A stretch of 7,124 bases of DNA from an uncultured Ruminococcus sp. (GTDB lineage: Bacteria; Bacillota; Clostridia; Oscillospirales; Acutalibacteraceae). Positions 1-6,025 of this stretch are shown here, in pieces; position 1 is the stretch's first letter; every line of letters begins with the position of its first letter. Below the pieces are notes generated by a model. It had not been told where the DNA came from, did not search any database, and was given only the letters and a program-made list of their open reading frames with translations. A program made the position numbers and the translations under genes. The stretch spans positions 1 to 7,124 of the forward strand of contig CADBRK010000036.1 in the NCBI GenBank assembly GCA_902797065.1, given 5' to 3'.

Positions 1-77
1 AAAGCTTGCGGCATAGTATATAGTAAGACGCAGGCTATATTTTTTGATTCTCAATAAAGTATGTGTGCGTAATGCCC

Positions 78-116
78 GTCGGGGCTTGCCGACCCCTTTT
101 ACTTTTTATTTTCTAT
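78..116 (+). terminator. Weak terminator-like hairpin, plus strand
   Basis: GTCGG (78-82) can pair with CCGAC (89-93) across a 6-nt loop. After CCCC comes a T-rich tract (97-113, TTTTACTTTTTATTTTC). The stem is short and the T-run is interrupted and offset by four C, so this is tentative. An overlapping alternative stem, GCCC (74-77) with GGGC (82-85), is also possible. It would suit a plus-strand gene ending just left of here, but no such gene is demonstrated. Confidence 0.3.
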
Positions 117-131
117 ACACACTTATATATA

Positions 132-161
132 AACCCTACAACCATTTGTAACCCTATAACC
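132..161. repeat. Two-copy 12-bp direct repeat in the gene-free left end
   Basis: AACCCTACAACC (132-143) and AACCCTATAACC (150-161) match at 11 of 12 positions and start 18 bp apart. On the minus strand each unit reads GGTT, four bases, GGTT. A degenerate third copy (GAGCCTTTAACC, 164-175; 9 of 12) follows, partly overlapping the tail of the murF terminator. The rest of 1-225 holds the hairpins listed above and no supportable gene. Function unknown; a protein-binding site is possible. Confidence 0.5.
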
Positions 162-170
162 CGGAGCCTT

Positions 171-212
171 TAACCAAAATCAGCCTGCCGTTTTTGGGGC
201 AGACTGTTTTTT
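171..212. terminator. Hairpin terminator after murF, possibly bidirectional
   Basis: Read on the minus strand, CAGTCTGCC (206-198), an 8-nt loop and GGCAGGCTG (189-181) form a 9-bp stem with one G-U pair, followed by ATTTTGGTT. The stem starts 19 nt after the murF stop. On the plus strand the same stem has one C-A mismatch but is followed by six T (207-212), so it could also stop a convergent transcript coming from the left. Confidence 0.7.
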
Positions 213-225
213 ATGCTTTATTCTG

Positions 226-1575
226 TTATAATTCCTTCAGACACTCTACTATCCTTTCAAAGTGCATTGAGTGCGACGCCTTTACAAGTACAATATCGTC
301 CTTATGCAGTATCGTGTCTATATCCTCTGCTGCGCTTTCGACCGTATCGAAATGATGAACCTCTGCGCCCTCTGCGTTCTCGCCGATATACTTCGCAAGT
401 TCTCCGACTGTAACCAATACGTCTACACCGCACTTCGAGGCAAATTCGCCCACTTCCGCATGAAGCTGTTTTTCGTTGACTCCGAGTTCCTTCATATCGC
501 CGAGTACGGCGACCTTCCTGCCGCCCTTCATGGCGCACAGTGTTTCAAGCGACGCTTTGACAGAGTTCGGATTTGCGTTATAGCAGTCGTCGATTATCTT
601 TATCATTTCCGTAGTAATGAGATTCGCTCTGCTTCCGACCGTGGTGTATGCTGCGATGCCCTTGATAATATTTTCGTCGCTCATATTGAGTGCTTTGCCC
701 ACAGCCGCAGCCGCAGCCGCATTTACCGCCATATAATTGCCGAGTGCCGGTATCGTCACATCAAGCTTCGTGCCCTTGCAGCTTATTGTACATGAAACGC
801 TGTTTTCTCCGCTGTTCCGGATATTCTCCGCATAATAGTCGTTGCTGCTGCTCAGACCGAATGTAGTTTTATCTTCATCAACGGTGATAAGTTTATCGTC
901 GTCGCCGTTTACAAAAATAAGAGCATCGTCCTCTTTGTATGTGAACATCTCCGTTTTTGCTTTGAGAACTCCGTCACGGTCTCCGAGGTTCTCAAGGTGA
1001 CAGTAACCGATATTTGTAAGCACGCATATAGTCGGGCGAACCATCTTGCTGAGTCTTGTCATTTCGCCGAAGTGGTTTATACCCATCTCGACAACGGCAA
1101 CCTCAGTATCCTCGGGCATAGCAAGCAGAGTAAGCGGAACGCCAAGCTCGTTGTTGAAATTCCCCTGCGTCTTGTGTACGATATATTCCTGAGAAAGTAC
1201 GGCGGCTATCATCTCTTTTGTGCTTGTTTTGCCGACGCTGCCGGTAATTCCTATTACTTCTATGTTTTCAAAAAGCTTTCTGTACGCTTCGGCAATATCT
1301 TTTATCGCCTGAGTTGACGACTTAACAAGAATATACGGGTGATCGACGGGCAGAAGCTGTTCGCTGATTGCGCAGATAGCTCCAAGCTCATATGCTTTGT
1401 TTACGTAAAGATGACCGTCCGTTCTCTCGCCCTTTATGGCAACAAACAGAGAACCTTTCTCCGCAAGGCGGCTGTCTATAACAACGCTTGTAACGCACTC
1501 TGTCAGGAGCGACTTATCGCCTATATACTCGCCGCCGCATGATTCGGCTATATCCATCAATGTAAATGCTTTCAT
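226..1575 (-). CDS. murF: MurF, UDP-N-acetylmuramoyl-tripeptide--D-alanyl-D-alanine ligase
   Basis: Cytoplasmic ATP-dependent Mur ligase that joins D-Ala-D-Ala to the UDP-MurNAc-tripeptide, giving the pentapeptide precursor of peptidoglycan. The 449-residue length is normal for MurF. Seen in order: N-terminal substrate domain (about 1-100, with VVIDSR at 31-36); P-loop GITGSVGKTSTKE at 109-121; TQGNFNNELGVPL at 136-148; EMGINHFGEM at 163-172; TNIGYCHLENLG at 187-198 (Cys where Ala is more usual before His); LKAKTEMF at 204-211, probably carrying the carbamylated Lys; DDCYNANPNS at 329-338, the family signature; LGDMKELG at 358-365; and KASHSMHFE at 432-440 in the C-terminal domain. The start is an ATG with GAGG at 1587-1584, 8 nt upstream. 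It lies 15 bp after ddl, whose product Ddl makes its substrate, and is the last gene of the operon, followed by a hairpin terminator. No defect seen. Confidence 0.97.
   Translation of the reverse strand: MKAFTLMDIAESCGGEYIGDKSLLTECVTSVVIDSRLAEKGSLFVAIKGERTDGHLYVNKAYELGAICAISEQLLPVDHPYILVKSSTQAIKDIAEAYRKLFENIEVIGITGSVGKTSTKEMIAAVLSQEYIVHKTQGNFNNELGVPLTLLAMPEDTEVAVVEMGINHFGEMTRLSKMVRPTICVLTNIGYCHLENLGDRDGVLKAKTEMFTYKEDDALIFVNGDDDKLITVDEDKTTFGLSSSNDYYAENIRNSGENSVSCTISCKGTKLDVTIPALGNYMAVNAAAAAAVGKALNMSDENIIKGIAAYTTVGSRANLITTEMIKIIDDCYNANPNSVKASLETLCAMKGGRKVAVLGDMKELGVNEKQLHAEVGEFASKCGVDVLVTVGELAKYIGENAEGAEVHHFDTVESAAEDIDTILHKDDIVLVKASHSMHFERIVECLKEL
703..720. repeat. Three-copy hexanucleotide repeat in murF
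   Basis: AGCCGC is repeated three times (GCGGCT on the coding strand) and encodes the six-alanine run at MurF residues 286-291. That region is Ala-rich in the family, so the protein is unremarkable. Gain or loss of a unit would stay in frame. Confidence 0.7.
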
Positions 1576-1590
1576 ATATGTTACCTCGGT

Positions 1591-2640
1591 TTAGTTATAC
1601 TTTTTGAGAGATACTTCGATTATCTTATCGCAAAGCTCGTCATATTCAATGCCTATGGCTTTAGCCTCCTGCGGAATAAGGCTTGCGCTCGTCATGCCGG
1701 GAAGGGTATTCGCTTCAAGCGCATATGTTTTGCCGTCTTTGTCAAGGAGAAAATCAATTCTTGCGTATGCTTCAAGCTGCAGAGCTTTATACGCTTTTTC
1801 GGCTTCTTTCTGAATCAGAGCCGTAGTTGCCTCGTCAAGCTCGGCGGGGCATACTTCTTCCGTTCTGCCTGCCTGATATTTGTTTACATAATCATAGAAA
1901 CCGCATTTCGGGATTATTTCGATGATCGGGAGAGCCTTTCCGTCGATCACGCCGACAGAGAATTCTCTGCCCTTGACATACTGCTCGACAAGCACCTCTG
2001 TTTCGTATTTAAAAGCCTCGTTCATAGCTTCAATAAAGCTTGCTTTATCCTCTACGATAGATACTCCGACGCTGCTGCCGCCCGAGCAGGGCTTTACAAC
2101 ACACGGGAAATGCTCCCACATATCAATTCCGCCCGACTTCATATCATCAAGCACAAAGCACTCGCCGACGGGTGTATTGACATTGTGATTCAGGAAAATA
2201 CTCTTTGTTATACCCTTATTCATAGCAACCGCACTGCCGAGACAGCCCGTACCGGTGTATTTTATGCCGAGCATGTCAAACGCTGCCTGGAGCTTGCCGT
2301 TCTCGCCGTCGCCGCCGTGGAGAGCCATAAAGCATATATCGGCATAACGGCATATATCCTCGACGTGCTCGCCCAGAAATCTGTCCGACTTATCACGTCT
2401 GGAAGCTTTGATCTTGTCGAGATCGGGAATGATCTCTCTCACTCCGAGATTCTCCGTAAAGTCGTAGCCCTGTTCAAAGAGAGCTTCTATATCGCATTCG
2501 TCCTTTTCGTAACCCATAAACACATCAAGAAGAACCACTCTGTGTCCGCGTCTTCTGAGAGCACCTGCAACCATAGTACCCGATGTGATCGACACGTCAC
2601 GCTCCGTGCTGAGTCCGCCTGCAAGAACAACTATATTCAT
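1591..2640 (-). CDS. ddl: D-alanine--D-alanine ligase
   Basis: ATP-grasp enzyme that condenses two D-alanines in the cytoplasm. Its product is the substrate of MurF, encoded directly downstream. Visible motifs: GGLSTERDVSITSG at 8-21 (substrate-binding Glu13); ALHGGDGENGKLQ at 106-118; SAVAMNKGITK at 136-146, where most relatives have Asp instead of Asn141; KPCSGGSSVGVS at 183-194, the ATP-grasp glycine-rich loop; EQYVKGREFSVGV at 219-231; omega-loop FYDYVNKY at 248-255; and ARIDFLLDKDGKTYALEANT from 293 followed by LPGMTSASL, with metal ligands Glu309 and Asn311. Tyr255 aligns with E. coli DdlB Tyr216, which goes with D-Ala rather than D-lactate as second substrate, so a normal vancomycin-sensitive terminus is expected (inference). 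At 349 residues it is typical of clostridial Ddl. The ATG has GGAGG 9 nt upstream (2654-2650). It sits 61 bp downstream of the DUF4097 gene. Confidence 0.97.
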   Translation of the reverse strand: MNIVVLAGGLSTERDVSITSGTMVAGALRRRGHRVVLLDVFMGYEKDECDIEALFEQGYDFTENLGVREIIPDLDKIKASRRDKSDRFLGEHVEDICRYADICFMALHGGDGENGKLQAAFDMLGIKYTGTGCLGSAVAMNKGITKSIFLNHNVNTPVGECFVLDDMKSGGIDMWEHFPCVVKPCSGGSSVGVSIVEDKASFIEAMNEAFKYETEVLVEQYVKGREFSVGVIDGKALPIIEIIPKCGFYDYVNKYQAGRTEEVCPAELDEATTALIQKEAEKAYKALQLEAYARIDFLLDKDGKTYALEANTLPGMTSASLIPQEAKAIGIEYDELCDKIIEVSLKKYN

Positions 2641-2701
2641 AATATTTATCCTCCGTTACAAAAGACAATCTGTGTTGTCAAAATATCCACATAATATTCT
2701 A

Positions 2702-3724
2702 CTATTTTTCTTCCAGCGTTACAATAGTAAATTCGACGTTTGTTTCGAGAATATACGCCGTATCTTTATTGTTTTTTTCCGATTCCGTGATCGCCGTGTT
2801 GTTATTGAATGTCGAAAATCTCTCCTCACGGCGAAGCGTCATCGGCGCACCCTTCGGCAGAAACGCATTTACGGTACACTTATTCGCCTTGAGATTTATA
2901 TTGCCCGATACCGAACCGAAATCCAGAATAAGCTTGCTTGTGTCGCTTTCACAGCTGAAGCTGCCCGAAATGTTTTCCGCATTCAGCGTCGTACTGCTGA
3001 ACATTCCTTTTGTGTACTGTGCCGAAACTCCGTGAAGCTTTATCTCGGACGACGAAGCCTTTACGTTAATACCGTCGTGTGAACTTATGTTAGTAAACTC
3101 TGCTTGAGTATTGCCAAGCTCCGCAGTAATATTTGAAGCCGAGATATTCTCCGCCGAGATTTTACAATTATGCAGCGACAACTCCATATCCATCGTACTC
3201 TCCGTATTTGTTACGGAAACATCGGATCTGTCCGCTTTGATAGTATATCCGCCCTTGTAATTATCGGGGATACTGATAATGATCTTTATCCTGTCGGAAG
3301 AAAGCGGCTTTTTTTCTGTACACTCGTTTTGTATATACAGCGTACCGTCTTTGACAGCCGTATTGAACACCGCACCGTCAAGAATATCATCGTCAAGGCA
3401 CCCGAACGAAACCGTCAGAACATCCTTCTGCGTACCGCCGACCACTTCGAGCGTACAGTATTCAAGCTGAGTTTCGATAGTGTTAAAGTCGTTGAGCTGA
3501 TAGATAACATAGGTTTTATCGGTAAGTTCGGGGAAGCCGCTCATGTCTGTCCTGTCGGGCAGCGTATATTGAAACAGCGGTTCGCCGAGGCTGATACCTT
3601 TCCTGAACACGTCATACATATCGCTGTATGTTACGTTATCGTGACGCACCACAGCCACACCTATTGCCGAGATCATAACCGCAGCCAGAAGTGTTATCGC
3701 AAAAATCCGAAACGATTTTTTCAT
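2702..3724 (-). CDS. DUF4097-type membrane-anchored surface protein
   Basis: 340 residues. An N-terminal hydrophobic segment (about 6-27, after MKKSFR) is either a signal anchor or an uncleaved signal peptide; I see no lipobox. The rest should lie outside the membrane. From about 160 to 290 it is a run of short beta-strands rich in Ser, Thr and Asn with repeating 'I.AENIS' phrasing (AENIS at 190-194 and again at 249-253). This is the right-handed beta-helix pattern of the DUF4097 ('putative adhesin') family, ending in AFLPKGAPMTL at 287-297. The biochemical role of the family is unknown. Six cysteines (90, 110, 135, 187, 258, 283) lie in the external part. Its ATG overlaps the stop of the DUF1700 gene (ATGA) and has only a weak Shine-Dalgarno (GACGGA), so translation is probably coupled. 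DUF1700-DUF4097 pairs are common in Firmicutes, usually with a PadR regulator, which is not seen here. Confidence 0.8.
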   Translation of the reverse strand: MKKSFRIFAITLLAAVMISAIGVAVVRHDNVTYSDMYDVFRKGISLGEPLFQYTLPDRTDMSGFPELTDKTYVIYQLNDFNTIETQLEYCTLEVVGGTQKDVLTVSFGCLDDDILDGAVFNTAVKDGTLYIQNECTEKKPLSSDRIKIIISIPDNYKGGYTIKADRSDVSVTNTESTMDMELSLHNCKISAENISASNITAELGNTQAEFTNISSHDGINVKASSSEIKLHGVSAQYTKGMFSSTTLNAENISGSFSCESDTSKLILDFGSVSGNINLKANKCTVNAFLPKGAPMTLRREERFSTFNNNTAITESEKNNKDTAYILETNVEFTIVTLEEK

Positions 3725-4278
3725 ATATCCGTCACCGACCTATCTTTTAAGACTCCCGCCATATACTTCGGTAAATATAAGACCATCTTACCCGTAAGCC
3801 GAACGAACGCCACACAAAGCATTACAAAAGAAGCAGTGAATATGATACCCCCTGCGCCTATCAGTACAAAACCGATACTCAGCTTAACTGCCGAGAATGC
3901 AAACACACTCAGCGCAACGGTCGCCGCACAGAGTGCGACCGACAGCAAAACAAGCGCAGCACCGATGACCGCCGTGAACGGCACATATATAACGGCGCAC
4001 GGTATTAGCAGAATAAATTTCAGCACACGCTTATGAGCAGGCTGCCGTTCTTCGCTTTTTGCACCGAACGATTCAAGCTCCACAGGCTCGCCGTTACGAT
4101 AGCTTTCGGCTATCTCCTTCGGAGAATGAAGCAGGGAGATTATCTCTTCCTCGGTTCTCCCTATATCCGTCTGTTCGGCAAAAAAAGCCGTATAATCGTT
4201 CACAATGTCAAGCTTTCGTTCGTCCGACAGATCGTCAAGTTCTTTCATCAATTCGTACATAAACCGAGACTGCGTCAT
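3721..4278 (-). CDS. DUF1700 family membrane protein with N-terminal HAAS domain
   Basis: 185 residues. Residues 1-62 match the HAAS (HTH-associated alpha-helical signalling) pattern: FMYELMKELDDL at 6-17, DIVNDYTAFFAEQ at 24-36, then GRTEEEIISLL and SPKEIAESYRNG. A charged linker (about 63-84) leads to three hydrophobic stretches at roughly 86-112, 113-131 and 134-160, so the HAAS domain is probably cytoplasmic on a small membrane anchor. In known loci this domain accompanies a PadR-type repressor and a DUF4097 protein and is thought to relay an envelope signal. Here only the DUF4097 partner is present, directly downstream with an ATGA overlap. The start ATG also overlaps the stop of the HAD gene (4275-4278) and has its own GAGGG (4293-4289) about 10 nt upstream. 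Family assignment rests on pattern recognition, not on a database search. Confidence 0.8.
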   Translation of the reverse strand: MTQSRFMYELMKELDDLSDERKLDIVNDYTAFFAEQTDIGRTEEEIISLLHSPKEIAESYRNGEPVELESFGAKSEERQPAHKRVLKFILLIPCAVIYVPFTAVIGAALVLLSVALCAATVALSVFAFSAVKLSIGFVLIGAGGIIFTASFVMLCVAFVRLTGKMVLYLPKYMAGVLKDRSVTDI

Positions 4279-5006
4279 ATCAGATAATCCCTCATTTTCA
4301 GTGTATCTCCGTTCGGTATAACAAAATCGGCGTTGGTATTTGCGTCAAATTCCGGAGACAGGTTAGTGTGTATATAAAGCGCAGATAGTCCTGCGTCCTT
4401 TGCGCCCTTTATATCCGCAACGGGATCGTTGCCCGACATGATCGTTTCTTTGGGGTCAAGACCATATCTGTCCAGTATTATGCGGTAGAAATGCACGTCG
4501 GGTTTGCAGCACTCCTCGTCGGAAGAAATAACGATACCGTCAAACTTATCTCTGATACCGAGCATCTCCAGCTCGTCCCATGTAAAAGAACGCTGCGCAT
4601 TCGTGAGCAGATAAACATTACCGCCGTTTTTCTTAAGATCGTCAAGCAGTTCGCTTATTCCCTCATAAAGCTTTAAGTATTCTCTGGAAGTTGTTCTGAA
4701 ATACCTTGCGGTGTCAAGCACGATCTTGTCGTTGTCTTTGCACTCAACGCCCTTGCTGCGGTAAAGCTGCGCAAAGACTTTTTCTATCTTAATATCGATA
4801 TATTTATATTCGGGATGGGTCTTGTGTATGACCGCCTTTTCTTTATCCACAAGAGAAGTATACGCTTTGTTCAGCTCCTCTGCGCTGTAAGATGCGCCTT
4901 TTTGGGTGTAATATGCGGCAGTACTCTCCCAGAGTGACATATTCCATTCGTCGGTATGTGTATCGGCAAGTGTGCCGTACAGATCAAATAAATAATTCTT
5001 AAACAT
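4275..5006 (-). CDS. HAD-superfamily hydrolase, subfamily IA-like (YjjG/haloacid dehalogenase type)
   Basis: Soluble HAD-fold protein of 243 residues from the chosen ATG. Motif I is FDLYGTL at 7-13, with nucleophile Asp8 but Tyr10 in place of the usual second Asp. Motif II is LLTNAQ at 133-138 (Thr135). Motif III is Lys168 in CCKPD. Motif IV is SGNDPVADIKGAKDAG at 191-206 (Asp194, Asp198). Residues about 15-110 form the helical cap. Normal phosphatase members use the second Asp of DxD as general acid/base. A Tyr there is known in L-2-haloacid dehalogenases and in some clostridial 'DLYGTL' proteins, so the substrate cannot be predicted. In-frame TTG (5009) directly precedes ATG (5006). The ATG is preferred because AAGGGGG lies 7 nt upstream of it but only 4 nt from the TTG. 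It is the first gene after a consensus promoter and overlaps the DUF1700 gene by 4 bases, so it heads the operon leading to ddl-murF. Confidence 0.88.
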   Translation of the reverse strand: MFKNYLFDLYGTLADTHTDEWNMSLWESTAAYYTQKGASYSAEELNKAYTSLVDKEKAVIHKTHPEYKYIDIKIEKVFAQLYRSKGVECKDNDKIVLDTARYFRTTSREYLKLYEGISELLDDLKKNGGNVYLLTNAQRSFTWDELEMLGIRDKFDGIVISSDEECCKPDVHFYRIILDRYGLDPKETIMSGNDPVADIKGAKDAGLSALYIHTNLSPEFDANTNADFVIPNGDTLKMRDYLI

Positions 5007-5013
5007 CAAGCAG

Positions 5014-5020
5014 CCCCCTT
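5014..5020 (-). promoter_or_regulatory. Ribosome binding site deciding the HAD hydrolase start
   Basis: Minus-strand AAGGGGG lies 7 nt before the ATG at 5006 and 4 nt before the adjacent in-frame TTG at 5009. Spacing and codon preference both favour the ATG, which shortens the longest open frame by one codon. Confidence 0.65.
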
Positions 5021-5037
5021 GTTATATTTCTGTAATA

Positions 5038-5066
5038 ATTATATATTAGATACGATAGATTGTCAA
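5038..5066 (-). promoter_or_regulatory. Consensus sigma-A promoter of the HAD-DUF1700-DUF4097-ddl-murF operon
   Basis: On the minus strand TTGACA (5066-5061) is followed by exactly 17 bp and TATAAT (5043-5038). Both hexamers and the spacing match the housekeeping consensus perfectly. Transcription should begin near 5031, leaving a leader of about 25 nt before the HAD ATG, enough for its Shine-Dalgarno but not for a riboswitch. No clear operator is seen around it, so strong constitutive expression is the simplest reading (inference). Confidence 0.9.
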
Positions 5067-5087
5067 CGTTTTGTAAATGATCTCATA

Positions 5088-5121
5088 CCAAACAAAACCC
5101 TCTGCCGCAGAGGCAAAGGGT
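5088..5121 (-). terminator. Intrinsic terminator of the lipoprotein gene
   Basis: On the minus strand ACCCTTTGCC (5121-5112) pairs with GGCAGAGGGT (5106-5097) as a 10-bp stem with one G-U pair and a 5-nt loop, followed directly by TTTTGTTTGG. It begins 8 nt after the lipoprotein stop and ends 22 bp before the -35 box of the next operon, separating the two transcripts cleanly. Confidence 0.9.
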
Positions 5122-5128
5122 GTTTCTG

Positions 5129-5965
5129 TCAATATATATATTCAAATGCGTATTGTCCGTCAACATCGTCGAACTTCACTATAAGATAATCTCCGCCGTT
5201 GATCTTGCCCATTTCGCCGTAACCGTGCTTTAAAACAAACGTAAATTCAAAGCCCTTGTCTTTAGCCTTCCATGTGCCGTCAAACTTTTCGTTATTCGCA
5301 TCATAGAACGACGCGCTGCCCGTATTGTAGGCAAAGATGGAATACTGATCTGCTTTGATGGTATTTCCGTTGTCCGCAAGATAATAAGCGCATTTCCAGA
5401 ATCCTGTAATATCGCCGTCTTCCGCGCTGCTCTTTCCGGAAGAACCGCCGCCTTCGGGCAATACTATAGCAACGGATACCACTGTATCGTCGTCTTCAAA
5501 AAAATCGCTGCCGCAGACAGCCAGGTTTACTTTGCCTGATTTTGTCGAAAGATTGCTGTAATATATATCCTTGCCATTTTCGGTAGATTTATTGAACTTA
5601 ACGCCATACTCTTTTTCAAGATCGTTCACGTATTTCTTGACAATATCGTTCGGTACCAGAGGTTTTTCGATCGAAAAGAATTTACGGTCCAGCATATAGC
5701 AGTAAACGCTTGCATTCTCATAATCTTTAAGTTCAATGCCCTTTTTACCGTTTTCGGATTTCAGCACCACTCCTTCAATGTATTCGGGAGTATTCACATC
5801 TGAACCGACAAAAGTTCTCTCTATCACAACAGCGTCTCCGCTTAATTCGTTTGTCTGCTGTACGGTGTTATCTCCGGGATTCCCTTGGTTTCCGCAGCCC
5901 GACGCGCAAGCAAGAACTGCGCCGATAAGCACGCACATGATCCTGCGCAAAGCCGTATGTTTCAT
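5129..5965 (-). CDS. Predicted lipoprotein with a lipocalin-like C-terminal domain, function unknown
   Basis: 278 residues from the chosen start. MKHTALRR is followed by a hydrophobic core and LACASGCGN. The lipidated residue is probably Cys24 (ASGC), though Cys20 (VLAC) also fits loosely, so it should be a surface lipoprotein. After a Gly/Asn/Gln-rich linker, residues about 45-170 form a mixed alpha/beta domain that I do not recognise. A flexible Gly/Ser linker (171-185) leads to a C-terminal domain (186-278) starting ITGFWKC with an alternating beta pattern and FDGTWKAKDKGFEFTF, resembling small lipocalin-like domains of gut Firmicute lipoproteins (weak similarity by eye). The frame is open up to a GTG at 6064, but that lies upstream of the promoter and lacks a Shine-Dalgarno. 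The ATG at 5965 follows GGGGTGAGG and begins a proper signal peptide. Monocistronic: own promoter upstream, strong terminator 8 bp downstream. Confidence 0.85.
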   Translation of the reverse strand: MKHTALRRIMCVLIGAVLACASGCGNQGNPGDNTVQQTNELSGDAVVIERTFVGSDVNTPEYIEGVVLKSENGKKGIELKDYENASVYCYMLDRKFFSIEKPLVPNDIVKKYVNDLEKEYGVKFNKSTENGKDIYYSNLSTKSGKVNLAVCGSDFFEDDDTVVSVAIVLPEGGGSSGKSSAEDGDITGFWKCAYYLADNGNTIKADQYSIFAYNTGSASFYDANNEKFDGTWKAKDKGFEFTFVLKHGYGEMGKINGGDYLIVKFDDVDGQYAFEYIY

Positions 5966-5968
5966 TGT

Positions 5969-5977
5969 CCTCACCCC
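5969..5977 (-). promoter_or_regulatory. Ribosome binding site deciding the lipoprotein start
   Basis: Minus-strand GGGGTGAGG ends 3 nt before the ATG at 5965. The GAGG part is close to the start codon, but the G-rich tract as a whole gives workable spacing. The upstream in-frame ATG at 5986 would be only a few bases from the predicted transcript end, and the GTG at 6064 has no comparable site, so 5965 is the supported start. Confidence 0.6.
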
Positions 5978-5993
5978 ATCGCTCATACTATTT

Positions 5994-6009
5994 ATAATTG
6001 TACAATTAT
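5994..6009. promoter_or_regulatory. 16-bp perfect palindrome over the lipoprotein -10 box, candidate operator
   Basis: ATAATTGTACAATTAT is its own reverse complement, with the centre between 6001 and 6002. It covers the whole -10 hexamer and the end of the spacer, so a dimeric regulator bound here would block RNA polymerase. AT-rich AATTGT/ACAATT half-sites are reminiscent of MarR-family boxes, but no regulator gene is in the window and the assignment is a guess. Symmetry is seen; function is inferred. Confidence 0.5.
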
Positions 6010-6025
6010 TCTGCGGAAAAGTCAA
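5997..6025 (-). promoter_or_regulatory. Sigma-A promoter of the lipoprotein gene
   Basis: Minus-strand TTGACT (6025-6020), 17 bp, TACAAT (6002-5997): five of six matches in each hexamer with ideal spacing. A start near 5990 gives a leader of about 25 nt ahead of the ATG at 5965. This supports that ATG over the upstream in-frame GTG at 6064. The -10 box is embedded in a palindrome, listed separately. Confidence 0.85.

Noticed and set aside
18..45. ATATAG/CTATAT hairpin followed by T5
   Set aside because: Six AT-rich base pairs with an 11-base loop are unstable; expected by chance in AT-rich DNA.
271..795. Plus-strand open frame of 174 codons
   Set aside because: It is antisense to the murF C-terminal half with intact catalytic motifs; it looks like a shadow.
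2664..2679. Small inverted repeat GACAA/TTGTC before ddl
   Set aside because: Only five base pairs with a six-base loop and no proper T-run; too weak for a terminator.
2653..2681. Possible ddl promoter: TTGACA at 2681-2676 on the minus strand
   Set aside because: At 16-18 bp spacing the -10 would be GTAACG, TAACGG or AACGGA, all poor and running into the Shine-Dalgarno. Readthrough from the upstream promoter is simpler, though a weak internal promoter is not excluded.
3170..4036. Plus-strand open frame of 288 codons
   Set aside because: It lies antisense to both DUF4097 and DUF1700, which have recognisable domains, overlapping starts and stops and proper spacing. The plus frame shows no family motif, no Shine-Dalgarno I can support and an odd His/Arg/Cys-rich composition typical of antisense shadows.
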